From: an uncultured Faecalibaculum sp.
GTDB taxonomy: Bacteria > Bacillota_I > Bacilli_A > Erysipelotrichales > Erysipelotrichaceae
Assembly (NCBI RefSeq): GCF_910588395.1
Contig: NZ_CAJUPA010000017.1
Span: 1-48,620, forward strand
Length of the DNA: 48,620 nucleotides
Direction: 5' to 3'
The position numbers were made by a program, and so were the translations under genes. Under the pieces are notes generated by a model. The model saw only the letters and a program-made list of their open reading frames with translations. It searched no databases and was not told the DNA's origin. This document shows, piece after piece, positions 8,653 through 15,862 of the stretch. Every line of letters begins with the position of its first letter. Position 1 is the stretch's first letter.

Positions 8653-10215
8653 TGAAAAGCACATGGCGGTTGTGGTGAAGTGGTTAACACAGCGGATTGT
8701 GGCTCCGTCACTCGCGCGTTCGAATCGCGTCAGCCGCCCCATTTTATGTACATCCGAACGGGTCAGTGTCTTCACTGGCCCGTTTTTTAGATTCAGGGCA
8801 ATAATGATGCGCCCTTTTTTGTTGGGATCCGTATCATCGTCATAGACGAAGACGGAATTGACCAGGGCATTGATGACCGCCCTGCGGAATTCGAAGTCCT
8901 TGATGTCGCCCTGTCGGAACTTGGTGAGCCAATAGACGATGTGGTCCACGGTGAACTCCGGCTTTTTCAGCTTTTCCCGAACGATCCTGTCTTCCAGCTC
9001 CGTCTGTCGGCTTTCCAGCTCAAGCAGCCTCTCCTTGGTCTTCGGGGTGAAAATGCCCTGCTCGATGGCTTCAAGTATGTTCTCCACCTTCGCGGACACT
9101 TGCCTGTATTCGGCCTGCAGCGCCATCAGGAGCGTTTTGTCTGCGGCGTCCTCTTCCAGTAAGGCAAACTCTCTTTCGGCGATCCGCTGGATGTTGTCGT
9201 CTGTCAGGACCTCTCTGCAGATATAGCCGATCACAAAGTCTTCCAGATCTTCCTTTCTCTCTGTGTGCAGCTGGCAGGCTTGGGGGTCTTTCTTTCTGGC
9301 GGCGCATTTGTAATAACGGTAGACCTCGCCGGTGCTTGAGCGTCCGGACTCTCCGACCAGTGGGGATCCGCACTTCCCGCAGAACGCTTTCCCGTTCAAC
9401 AAGTATTCGTTTTCGTCTTTCATGGCCTTCCTCGCTCTCCTGTTCCGTTTCACCTGGTCCTGTACCTTATCGAACAGCTCCTCGCTGACGATTGCGGGCA
9501 TCCCGCCTTCTATCCGCTTATCTCCGTATATATAAATGCCTTTGTACCGTTCGTTGGACAGGATTGTGTGCAGGGCGTTTACCTTAAACTCTCCACCTCG
9601 ATTGGTTCTATAGCCGTTACGGTTCAGGGTGTTGCAAATCATCTTTTTCCCGTACCCCTCGGAGTAAAGCTGATAGATCAGGTTGACCACTTTGGCCGGA
9701 AGTGGGTCCAGGACGATTTCACCATTTTCTGATTTGTAACCGTATGGCAGCGGCCCATTGGATTTACAGTGCAGCGCATTTTCTTCCAGCCCCCGCTTTG
9801 TCGATCGGGCCAGATTCTCACTGTAATATTGAGCGAATCCTTCCATGATGGATTCCATCAACCCTGATTCCGGGGAGTCATCCAGCGGCAGGGTGACGGC
9901 AACGATCCGCACCCCATTCTTTTTGAGGCGTGTCTTATAAGTTGCCGTGTCATACTTGTTGCGGCTGAATCGGTCGTGAGAGTAAATCAGGAGCGTATCA
10001 AAGCCACCCTTTGCGCTATCTTGTATCATCTGCTGGAAAGCAGGACGCTGGTCTGTGCGGCCGCTGATCGCGCTGTCGGTGTACTCCTTAACGATTGAGT
10101 ACCCATTTTCTTCGGCGTACTTCCTGCAGACCCGCAGCTGTGCATCGATGCTTTCTTCCCGCTGGTTGCTGGAAGAGTAACGGGCATAGATGGCTGCTGT
10201 TTTTGTTTTGTCCAT
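8644..10215 (-). CDS. Large serine recombinase 1 (site-specific integrase)
   Basis: A 523-residue large serine recombinase. The N-terminal resolvase domain has catalytic Ser14 in IYARYSSS and the YSHDRFSR motif. A recombinase domain (~160-260), a zinc ribbon (FCGKCGSP...YKCAARKK) and a coiled-coil region with the conserved VFVYDDD segment follow. The last ~32 residues (GRLTRFERASDGATIRCVNH and on) are encoded by the antisense strand of tRNA-His, so the frame's natural end was created or replaced by insertion there. The ATG at 10215 follows GAAAGGATG; a longer upstream frame has no ribosome site. It is either the prophage integrase or that of a separate small element. Confidence 0.93.
   Translation of the reverse strand: MDKTKTAAIYARYSSSNQREESIDAQLRVCRKYAEENGYSIVKEYTDSAISGRTDQRPAFQQMIQDSAKGGFDTLLIYSHDRFSRNKYDTATYKTRLKKNGVRIVAVTLPLDDSPESGLMESIMEGFAQYYSENLARSTKRGLEENALHCKSNGPLPYGYKSENGEIVLDPLPAKVVNLIYQLYSEGYGKKMICNTLNRNGYRTNRGGEFKVNALHTILSNERYKGIYIYGDKRIEGGMPAIVSEELFDKVQDQVKRNRRARKAMKDENEYLLNGKAFCGKCGSPLVGESGRSSTGEVYRYYKCAARKKDPQACQLHTERKEDLEDFVIGYICREVLTDDNIQRIAEREFALLEEDAADKTLLMALQAEYRQVSAKVENILEAIEQGIFTPKTKERLLELESRQTELEDRIVREKLKKPEFTVDHIVYWLTKFRQGDIKDFEFRRAVINALVNSVFVYDDDTDPNKKGRIIIALNLKNGPVKTLTRSDVHKMGRLTRFERASDGATIRCVNHFTTTAMCFSII
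8665..8741 (+). tRNA. tRNA-His (GTG)
   Basis: Acceptor GCGGTTG (8666-8672) pairs with CAGCCGC (8731-8737). G at 8665 is the extra G-1 unique to tRNA-His and pairs with discriminator C8738. CCA is encoded. The anticodon loop TTGTGGC has anticodon GTG, and the T-arm GCGCG-TTCGAAT-CGCGT is intact. It is an insertion target here: the neighbouring recombinase frame reads antisense through it. Confidence 0.96.
8758..8788 (+). terminator. tRNA-His terminator inside the recombinase gene
   Basis: ACGGG-t-CAGTG (8758-8768) pairs with CACTG-g-CCCGT (8773-8783), followed by TTTTTT. It stops plus-strand tRNA transcription while also being coding sequence of the minus-strand recombinase C terminus. Confidence 0.8.
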
Positions 10216-10279
10216 TTGTCCATCCTTTCGTTGGATGATACAATCTGACTGGATCAACAGTTGGATGTACCATCCAAAT

Positions 10280-10310
10280 TCCCCTGTCATCTGGCAGGGG
10301 AGCTTTTTTT
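10280..10310 (+). terminator. Terminator upstream of recombinase 1
   Basis: TCCCCTG (10280-10286) pairs with CAGGGGA (10295-10301), with a seven-T run at 10304-10310. No plus-strand gene precedes it, so it may insulate against read-through antisense to the recombinase. Just upstream, TTGGATG and CATCCAA (10261-10277) form a short palindrome near the recombinase 1 promoter. Confidence 0.7.
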
Positions 10311-10382
10311 GTGTCTCAATCGTATCACAGGCAATCAACCCTCTTTGCGAATCATCTGCCTCAAACGCTCACCATTTGTGGC

Positions 10383-10418
10383 ACAAAAAAATCACCCCGG
10401 GCAGAAACCCGGGGTTTT
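10383..10418. terminator. Bidirectional terminator
   Basis: CCCCGGG (10395-10401) pairs with CCCGGGG (10408-10414). A-run on the left (10384-10390) and TTTT on the right allow it to work on both strands. Confidence 0.75.
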
Positions 10419-10460
10419 GTGTGAGTCCGATGCCGGGAGCCTAGCTCCCCTAATTTCAGG

Positions 10461-10847
10461 ATGGAAACTTGTATAGCCGGCGGTCCCGATCTGGGCCGTC
10501 CCCTGCCCTGGTACCGGCGTTTCAGCTGGTGCCTGCTGGTTTCCCTGCTGCTGGCAATCGGTGAGCTGGCGCTCATGACGTACATCATTTTCTGTATGCC
10601 TGGCATCGTCGCCTACTTTCTGAGTGACATCATGCTCTACGGAGTCATGCCGTTTTTCTTCCTGCTGGGGGCAGCACTCTGCTGCAATCTCGCAGCGCTC
10701 GGGTATTGGAACCGCTGGACGGCTCTGGTATCTGCGCTGCTGTACATCCAGGCCGGCGCCTGTCTGGGCATCACCACAGTGCTGACGGCCATCCCTGCGG
10801 CTCTGTGCCTGGTGTCTATGGCGTGGAGCGTCAAACACGGCCGATGA
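10461..10847 (+). CDS. Small four-helix membrane protein
   Basis: A 128-residue protein with four predicted membrane helices (about residues 22-48, 56-76, 82-95 and 100-120) and a basic C terminus (SVKHGR). I do not recognise the family. The ribosome site before the ATG is weak. It lies between the two recombinases and its stop codon touches the 28-bp palindrome, so it may be the last host gene before the phage junction or cargo of a small element. Confidence 0.5.
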   Translation: METCIAGGPDLGRPLPWYRRFSWCLLVSLLLAIGELALMTYIIFCMPGIVAYFLSDIMLYGVMPFFFLLGAALCCNLAALGYWNRWTALVSALLYIQAGACLGITTVLTAIPAALCLVSMAWSVKHGR

Positions 10848-10874
10848 ATCAAGTTTTTAATTAAAAACTTGATT
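10847..10874. repeat. Perfect 28-bp palindrome before recombinase 2
   Basis: A 14-base arm (10847-10860, beginning AATCAAG) is followed directly by its exact reverse complement (10861-10874). It ends 12 bases before the recombinase 2 start, right against its ribosome site. It could be an autoregulatory operator, a hairpin in the leader, or part of a recombination site. Confidence 0.85.
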
Positions 10875-10886
10875 GAAAGGAGGACC

Positions 10887-12440
10887 ATGACACGAAAAAA
10901 AAGCCCCGCAGCTGAGCCACGGGGTAATCAAGAGTTTATCAACAGTATATCACCAAAAGCCCGCGCCGTCCTGTATCTGAGGTATTCCAGTGCAAAGCAG
11001 CACGAGCAAAGTATCGAGGGACAGGATCGAGTCTGCAGGGACTACTGCCGATATAACGACATCATGATCGTCGACAGCTACATTGACAGGGCAAAGTCCG
11101 CCAGCCATGATGTGGATAAGCGGACGGAGTTCCAGCGCATGATCAAGGACTCCAAAAAAGGACGCTTTGATACTGTCGTGGTCTACAAGCTGGACCGGTT
11201 CGCTCGCAGCCGGTACGACTCCGCAATTTACAAAAAAAAGCTGAAAGACAACGGAGTGACTGTCATCAGCGCCACGGAAGCAGTGCCCCAGACTCCGGAA
11301 GGACTGATGATGGAAGGACTGCTGGAAGGCATGGCAGAGTATTACTCCGCAGAGCTGAGCCAGAAAGTCAAACGCGGCATCCGGGAGTCAGTGGAGAAAC
11401 GCCACCACCTGGGTGGACCGCAGCCCCTGGGACTGATGAACGTTGATGGAAAACTGGTGGAAGACCCTACCACGATCCACATCGTGCGGGAGGTTTTCAG
11501 CATGGCGGATGAGGGGCTTTCTTTCGCAGTCATGGCCGATATCCTCAACAAAAAAGGGTATCGGACACGCAAGGGGGCACCCTTTGGCAGGTCATCTCTG
11601 AGGACGGTACTCCGCAGCAAAAAGTACATCGGATATTATTGCTACAACGGTTTGGAGATACCAGACCAGACAGATCCGGTTGTGGATCCGGACGTATTTT
11701 GGAGGGTACAGGAGGCCCTTGAAACCATGGGACGCAAAAAGCGACATACCAACAAGCCAGACAGCTACCTGCTGACCGGAAAACTGTTCTGCGGCAACTG
11801 CGGAGAAGCCATGCTCGGAGAGTCCGGCAAGGGCAAGAAGGGCACGGTGTACCGCTATTACAAATGCTTTGGCCAGAAGAAAAACAGCGGATGCACGAAA
11901 AAGCCTATCCGGAAAGAAGTGCTGGAAGCCAAAGTGGTGCAGATGTGTCAGGAGATGCTGACAGATGAGCGCATCGACTACCTGGTGCAGGAGGTGGCCA
12001 AAATCCTTGTGGATCAGGAGACCGTAAGCAAGGCCAGAGCCATGGAGCAGGAAATCGTCGAAAACGTCAAGCAGCTGGACGCACTCACCCAGGTTGTCAT
12101 GGCCGGCAACGCTCCCCGCACGATCATCGCAAAGATGACGGAGCTGGAAGCCCGGCAGGATGCACTGCAGAAAGAACTGGCGATTGTCAGGGCGCAGGAA
12201 AGGCCCCTGGGACCTGAACATGCCCGGTATTATCTGCAGCAGCTCAAGACCAACATCGCAGACGTTCCCGGCGGAGAAGCCCGACTGATTCAGACGTTTG
12301 TGGATAAGGTTTACCTGTATGATGACGATGATGGTAAGACAAACGCCAAAATCAAAATCGTGTTTACGCTGGATGGGGCAAAAAGCTCGGAATGTGAGCT
12401 GGATGGCCTGCCATCAAGCACATTTCCGGCAAGTCCATGA
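10887..12440 (+). CDS. int: Large serine recombinase 2 (probable phage integrase)
   Basis: A 517-residue large serine recombinase with an N-terminal extension of ~24 residues. Catalytic Ser34 lies in LYLRYSSAK, with YKLDRFARS, GLLEGMAEYYS, a recombinase domain, a zinc ribbon (FCGNCGEAM...YKCFGQKKNSGC), a coiled coil, and VYLYDDDDGK near the C terminus. It cuts and rejoins attP and attB through a 5'-phosphoserine intermediate. The ATG follows GAAAGGAGGACC. It is co-directional with the phage early and late genes, which makes it the better candidate for the prophage integrase. Confidence 0.93.
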   Translation: MTRKKSPAAEPRGNQEFINSISPKARAVLYLRYSSAKQHEQSIEGQDRVCRDYCRYNDIMIVDSYIDRAKSASHDVDKRTEFQRMIKDSKKGRFDTVVVYKLDRFARSRYDSAIYKKKLKDNGVTVISATEAVPQTPEGLMMEGLLEGMAEYYSAELSQKVKRGIRESVEKRHHLGGPQPLGLMNVDGKLVEDPTTIHIVREVFSMADEGLSFAVMADILNKKGYRTRKGAPFGRSSLRTVLRSKKYIGYYCYNGLEIPDQTDPVVDPDVFWRVQEALETMGRKKRHTNKPDSYLLTGKLFCGNCGEAMLGESGKGKKGTVYRYYKCFGQKKNSGCTKKPIRKEVLEAKVVQMCQEMLTDERIDYLVQEVAKILVDQETVSKARAMEQEIVENVKQLDALTQVVMAGNAPRTIIAKMTELEARQDALQKELAIVRAQERPLGPEHARYYLQQLKTNIADVPGGEARLIQTFVDKVYLYDDDDGKTNAKIKIVFTLDGAKSSECELDGLPSSTFPASP

Positions 12441-12514
12441 TACACCATCACAAGGATTGGGAATGTTAAGAAGACTTTCGCAAAAATCAGCAATTTTTAA
12501 TAACGTCGTTTTTC

Positions 12515-12547
12515 AAGGTGTTAAAAAGCGCTGTTTTTTAACACCTT
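12515..12547. repeat. 13-bp inverted repeat after recombinase 2
   Basis: Bases 12515-12527 (AAGGTGTTAAAAA) are exactly complementary to 12535-12547, with loop GCGCTG plus T. There is no T-tail after the stem, so it is not a standard terminator. With the 28-bp palindrome it brackets recombinase 2. The rest of the ~460-base gap to 12901 holds the small-RNA candidates listed next. Confidence 0.75.
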
Positions 12548-12562
12548 CCAGCTTTAATAAAC

Positions 12563-12638
12563 ACAAAAGTCTCCCGCGTCACACAGATCTGGGAGGCTTC
12601 TGCACGTACCGGCTCCGTGGAGTACCGGTCGCTCTTAT
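12563..12638 (-). ncRNA. Candidate small RNA B
   Basis: A minus-strand TATAAT (12650-12645) with TGTACA 16 bases upstream could start RNA near 12638. The RNA would hold a hairpin (ACCGG/CCGGT plus CTCC/GGAG, 12607-12628) and end at a stem formed by 12568-12575 and 12591-12598 with a TTTT tail. No open frame with a ribosome site is seen. Confidence 0.35.
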
Positions 12639-12654
12639 GTATGAATTATAAAGC

Positions 12655-12803
12655 AAAAACCCCGGTTGTACACCCGAGGTTTCCTTTCGCCATCCTCCTG
12701 ACGATGGGACAGCAGGAGCATATCGTGTGGCAGGCATCATCGTCATGTCTAGCCTGCGTTAGACCGGCACCCAGTGAGGTCCATCAAGGGCCCCGCTTTA
12801 TAT
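12655..12803 (-). ncRNA. Candidate small structured RNA A
   Basis: An extended -10 (TGCTATAAT, 12818-12810 on the minus strand) precedes ~149 bases rich in helices: GTCCAT/ATGGAC, GTCTA/TAGAC competing with GCAGGC/GCCTGC, and CCATC/GATGG. It ends at the terminator AAACCTCGG/CCGGGGTTT with five Ts (12682-12655). The competing helices resemble a regulatory RNA. I do not recognise an Rfam family. Confidence 0.4.
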
Positions 12804-12809
12804 GGACTG

Positions 12810-12827
12810 ATTATAGCATGGTATAAT
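12810..12827. promoter_or_regulatory. Back-to-back extended -10 promoters
   Basis: TGGTATAAT (12819-12827) on the plus strand and TGCTATAAT (12818-12810) on the minus strand are abutting extended -10 elements. They would fire candidate RNA C to the right and RNA A to the left, and could exclude each other. Confidence 0.5.
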
Positions 12828-12833
12828 GCAAAC

Positions 12834-12898
12834 AGCTCGTCTGCCAACGTAGAAGGAGTTCCCTAAAGCGTCAGGATCCTAAGTCCTGGCGCTTTTCG
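12834..12898 (+). ncRNA. Candidate small RNA C
   Basis: Starting after the extended -10 at 12822-12827, about 65 bases lead to a terminator: AAAGCG-t-CAGGA (12865-12876) pairs with TCCTG-g-CGCTTT (12884-12895), with Ts. An AGAAGGAGTT sequence is present but no start codon follows at proper spacing. It converges on the 3' end of the gene at 12901-13905. Confidence 0.35.
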
Positions 12899-12900
12899 CT

Positions 12901-13905
12901 TTATCGCCTTCTTCCTTCGTTCCAGTCTTTGACAATCTGGTATCTTTCTTCTAGAACCGACTTTCCTTTGGGTGTCAAAGTGATACCGTCATTCGAAATG
13001 TAGTTGTTTTTCAGTAACATTTCGTACTCTTTCACGAAATCTATACCGAAATCGAATTCAAAATAGACCGGGATTTTCCGACTCATTCCAAATTTATCTA
13101 CCCAGTAAAGAAGATAAACGTCTCCCGGAAGCAGTCCGTCTGTACGCACCATTCGTTCACGGGGAACGGTTCTGGTCGGCATCACAGCATCATTCATGTG
13201 CTTTTTCCACTGAGTGAATTTTTCTCTATATTCGGATATAAAAGGAGGCTCCGGGAAGTTCTGGTATTTGCTTCCGACGATCGACTGAATGTATTTTTGC
13301 GAAGCCGGCAATAGAGCAGCCCTTTCTTCGTCATCCTTTATTTCGTGGACTCGGCTTTTATTTGTATTCGGCTTTTTTGTCTTTGGCCGATCGTAAACGA
13401 CGGTTTTAATCCCATCCGAATCTAACATCGTTATTTTTGTGATCTGGATGTCACCATCGTTGGCTCCTGTGGTTACATGCATTCCAAGCGACCCGCGCCC
13501 GCGAGCCTTCCATGCTGTCACGTTTAACCCCAGGACTTTCCCTGCCTGATCCAACGACACATTGCCATACATAGCGTTGTCAGAAACACTGTCCCTGCCA
13601 AATGTGGCTTTTTCAAATACCCTCGGAGGTCTGCCGGTCTTCGTTGGGGGATTGGTTACGAACTCGACTCTCGTTAGCTCGTGAATATCGATTGGGTCAA
13701 AGCTCTGTTTTGCAAGTTTGCAGGCTGTTGCCAAGATGTCATTGATTTGCGTGACATACGTTGAGAGACGGGCAACGTTTGGATCCGAAACAGGAAGGTA
13801 CTGATCTGTCAGCACTTGTTGGTGTGGCGGGATATTGGGCCGATTGTCGTTAGGTGCTGATTCTTTTTTTAAAAGCCAGCTTCTTATCTTGTTTTTGAGT
13901 GACAT
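12901..13905 (-). CDS. Uncharacterised lysogenic cargo protein, 334 residues
   Basis: I do not recognise this family. The protein is soluble and basic. It starts SLKNKIRSWLLKKES, has a proline-rich linker (NRPNIPPHQQ), a central region with GRPPRVFEKATFGRD, and a C-terminal segment (NNYISNDGITLTPKGKSVLE) that looks like a winged-helix wing. A TATAGGAGAATCCT ribosome site precedes the ATG. It is transcribed opposite to the lytic genes, between integrase and repressor, where temperate phages carry genes expressed in the lysogen, such as exclusion or defence genes. That role is inferred from position only. Confidence 0.75.
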   Translation of the reverse strand: MSLKNKIRSWLLKKESAPNDNRPNIPPHQQVLTDQYLPVSDPNVARLSTYVTQINDILATACKLAKQSFDPIDIHELTRVEFVTNPPTKTGRPPRVFEKATFGRDSVSDNAMYGNVSLDQAGKVLGLNVTAWKARGRGSLGMHVTTGANDGDIQITKITMLDSDGIKTVVYDRPKTKKPNTNKSRVHEIKDDEERAALLPASQKYIQSIVGSKYQNFPEPPFISEYREKFTQWKKHMNDAVMPTRTVPRERMVRTDGLLPGDVYLLYWVDKFGMSRKIPVYFEFDFGIDFVKEYEMLLKNNYISNDGITLTPKGKSVLEERYQIVKDWNEGRRR

Positions 13906-13974
13906 AGGATTCTCCTATATAAACGGCGAACAAATAGACCAGAAGGACCTGTCAGATCCTTCCTCAGTCTTTTT

Positions 13975-15021
13975 TTACAGCCTCAGTAGTTCTGATTTCT
14001 TCTTGTCGAACTCATCCTGCGTGAGGATCCCCATATCCAGAAGTTCTTTCAGTTTCTTCAATTCTTCGTATGGATCCAACGGAGAAGATGACGACGGGTT
14101 GGTTACTTCATTTTCCGTGTTGGATGCAGCTGCCTGCGAAATTGTGCCAAACGCAAATTGAGACAGCGTTTTGTCGGTTTCGCTTAGGCAGTCGAAATCC
14201 AGACGGATCTGCGCACCGCTGTCAACTTCTTTCAAGACAAGGACCGCAGGCATCGCTATTTCGGCCATCCCCACTTGAGACACTGACTGAGAAACCGTTT
14301 TATCGTTTGTCTTCTTGTTTCCAGTTCCTGCCATTGCTCCAATTGCGGTTCCGATTCCAGGAGCAACCATGCTCCCGACGGCAGCTCCCAGCAGTCTGCC
14401 TTTTCGTTTTGTTTTCCCTGTCGTCTGAGAAACGGTCTCTGTGCTTGTTACCGGCTGATATTGCGGGCCTGACCAGGAATAGCTGATCAGTCGGTAGAAC
14501 TTCTCTTCGTTATTGAAGTAAATCAGCCCGTCAGCCTGCTGGCGGATGATGACACCGTTCAGTCCACCGATGCCCAACACCTTTTTTGACTTGTGCGGTT
14601 TTATCCGTGTGCTCAGCTCAGATTTGTGCTTTTTCCTTGTCTGGTTCCAGTTTTGGATAGCGGATTTTCCGCATCCCAAAAAATCACCTACCATGGAAGT
14701 GTCTTTACCGGTGAATTCCTCTTCTTCTGCTTCGTCAAAATCTTCTGGCTTCACGATCCTGACTTTTGGAATATCTTCACCTATCACGATTTTGATTTCA
14801 TCAGCATGGTCCACCAGATATTCTGTTGGTCCGTGGATCCAGCCCACCACATGATCGTCGTGAATCACATTCCAGATTCCCGGTTTCTTAGACTTTTCCA
14901 GTTCCACGTCATCTCCGTTGATATTCATCGTCGGAGATGCGTAATGTTCGATATCAAAATCGACTGAACGAGCCAGTTCATCAGCTTCGGCCTTTTCGGC
15001 GAGTTTTGAAAAAAATCCCAT
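13975..15021 (-). CDS. Glycine-zipper and SHOCT-domain lysogenic cargo protein
   Basis: A 348-residue protein. Residues ~205-240 hold a hydrophobic glycine-rich stretch (GAAVGSMVAPGIGTAIGAMA) typical of glycine zippers that insert in or pack on membranes. The final ~30 residues (DPYEELKKLKELLDMGILT onward) are a SHOCT domain, a short helical hairpin found at the ends of many oligomerising proteins. The N terminus (residues 20-110) is acidic. Function is unknown. It lies 69 bases upstream of the previous gene on the same strand and is probably co-transcribed, from a promoter near 15060-15090. Membrane-directed prophage defence or superinfection exclusion is possible but unproven. Confidence 0.78.
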   Translation of the reverse strand: MGFFSKLAEKAEADELARSVDFDIEHYASPTMNINGDDVELEKSKKPGIWNVIHDDHVVGWIHGPTEYLVDHADEIKIVIGEDIPKVRIVKPEDFDEAEEEEFTGKDTSMVGDFLGCGKSAIQNWNQTRKKHKSELSTRIKPHKSKKVLGIGGLNGVIIRQQADGLIYFNNEEKFYRLISYSWSGPQYQPVTSTETVSQTTGKTKRKGRLLGAAVGSMVAPGIGTAIGAMAGTGNKKTNDKTVSQSVSQVGMAEIAMPAVLVLKEVDSGAQIRLDFDCLSETDKTLSQFAFGTISQAAASNTENEVTNPSSSSPLDPYEELKKLKELLDMGILTQDEFDKKKSELLRL

Positions 15022-15067
15022 ACTCTTGTGTCCCTCTCTGAAAAATAATAAATATCTTTCATATAAT

Positions 15068-15182
15068 CGTACTAGGTACGCAACGAAAGAACAACACTAG
15101 AGTGAAAATTGCATTTACATGAAAAGAATTTCGCAAAATCCATTATTAATTTGTTTGAAATTGCGTACAGATTTCATATAAT
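15068..15182 (+). promoter_or_regulatory. Promoter of the 36-residue gene, with TTGCGTAC boxes
   Basis: TTGAAA (15155-15160), a 16-base spacer and TATAAT (15177-15182) form a strong plus-strand promoter. An octamer TTGCGTAC occurs at 15161-15168 inside it and inverted at 15076-15083 in the divergent cargo-gene promoter region, where CGTAC-tag-GTACG is also a palindrome (15068-15080). The boxes may be shared repressor sites. Confidence 0.5.
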
Positions 15183-15216
15183 CATATTGTCAACAGCGCA
15201 GTGAAGGAGGGAAACA

Positions 15217-15327
15217 GTGAAGGAAGACATCGTTTCGCGTATCATCTGGATGCTCAAACAGATAGATGACACCAGGACCCTCACCAAGATCATGGAATTA
15301 GTCCAGCATTTCTTTATCCGACAGTAA
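15217..15327 (+). CDS. Small helical protein, 36 residues
   Basis: GTG start after GAAGGAGGGAAACA and a strong promoter. The product (KEDIVSRIIWMLKQIDDTRT and on) is one amphipathic helical unit. Similar short proteins with the pattern I-x-x-M-L-x-x-I-D-D-x-x-x-L-x-x-I occur beside phage and chromosomal HTH genes in Bacillota; their function is not known to me. It sits between two minus-strand units and converges on the repressor gene at a shared terminator. Confidence 0.65.
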   Translation: MKEDIVSRIIWMLKQIDDTRTLTKIMELVQHFFIRQ

Positions 15328-15358
15328 AAAAAAGCCGACATTAGTCGGCCTTTTTTTT
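15328..15358. terminator. Bidirectional terminator between the 36-residue gene and the repressor
   Basis: GCCGAC (15334-15339) pairs with GTCGGC (15344-15349), with A-runs on the left and eight Ts on the right. The repressor's stop codon lies in the loop. Confidence 0.85.
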
Positions 15359-15721
15359 GTTTTCTGACTGGATCATGCCATTAACAAATGCATGGATCCC
15401 CTCACGCTGCGCATCCGTGAGGCTGAGGTACATTTGCATGATTCTGCGGTCCAGGTCCGAAAGGTTGTACTCATCAACGAGCATGTCAAGAATGGTGTTC
15501 CCGACGTTGGAATAGGGTTCGCCTTCGCCTTCTGTCAGCCATGAGTAATTAACACTAAACACAGAACAAATCTGTTTCACCGTTCGTTCAGCCGGACTGT
15601 TCACCCCGTGCTCCAGCTTCGCTATCGAAGATGAGTTGACTCCAATTCGTTTTCCGAACGCATCCATCGAAAGATCTGAGTCGGTTCGAATCTTTTTGAT
15701 TCTTTCGCCGATTGTATTCAT
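15341..15721 (-). CDS. CI-like phage repressor (HTH_XRE)
   Basis: A 126-residue DNA-binding protein. Residues 4-60 form a Cro/C1-type helix-turn-helix (GERIKKIR...MDAFGKRIGVNSSSIAKLE). The C-terminal half (ILDMLVDEYNLSDLDRRIMQ) is a helical oligomerisation region. It has no peptidase domain, so it would be inactivated by an antirepressor rather than by RecA cleavage, which fits the two antirepressor genes downstream. The start follows AAAGGAGGCCAC. It diverges from the early operon. Confidence 0.9.
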   Translation of the reverse strand: MNTIGERIKKIRTDSDLSMDAFGKRIGVNSSSIAKLEHGVNSPAERTVKQICSVFSVNYSWLTEGEGEPYSNVGNTILDMLVDEYNLSDLDRRIMQMYLSLTDAQREGIHAFVNGMIQSENKKKAD

Positions 15722-15741
15722 GTGGCCTCCTTTCCAAATAT

Positions 15742-15837
15742 ACAATAACCGTTTTTGCGTCTTAAGGCAATAAAAATCCGTATTTAAGCCTTGCAAATCC
15801 GTCTTAAAGACATTAATATATGTATGTAAGACGCAAA
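15742..15837. promoter_or_regulatory. Lysis-lysogeny switch: divergent promoters and operators
   Basis: The rightward promoter is TTGCAA (15791-15796), 17 bases, TAATAT (15814-15819). The leftward repressor promoter is TTGCCT (15770-15765), 17 bases, TATTGT (15747-15742). Three related sites overlap or flank them: TTTGCGTCTTA (15754-15764), GTCTTAAAGAC (15801-15811, in the rightward spacer) and TAAGACGCAAA (15827-15837), the exact inverse of the first. AAATCCGT is also repeated (15774 and 15795). Confidence 0.75.
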
Positions 15838-15862
15838 GGCGCATAGAAAGGACGTAAACCAC

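Noticed and set aside
8665..8741. Direct-repeat copy of the tRNA 3' end elsewhere in the window as a right attachment site
   Set aside because: I found no second copy by eye; the right end probably lies outside the window.
12563..12815. Type I (Fst/TxpA-like) toxin-antitoxin
   Set aside because: The overall layout of terminators and overlapping units suggested it, but no hydrophobic small peptide with a ribosome site is encoded on either strand.
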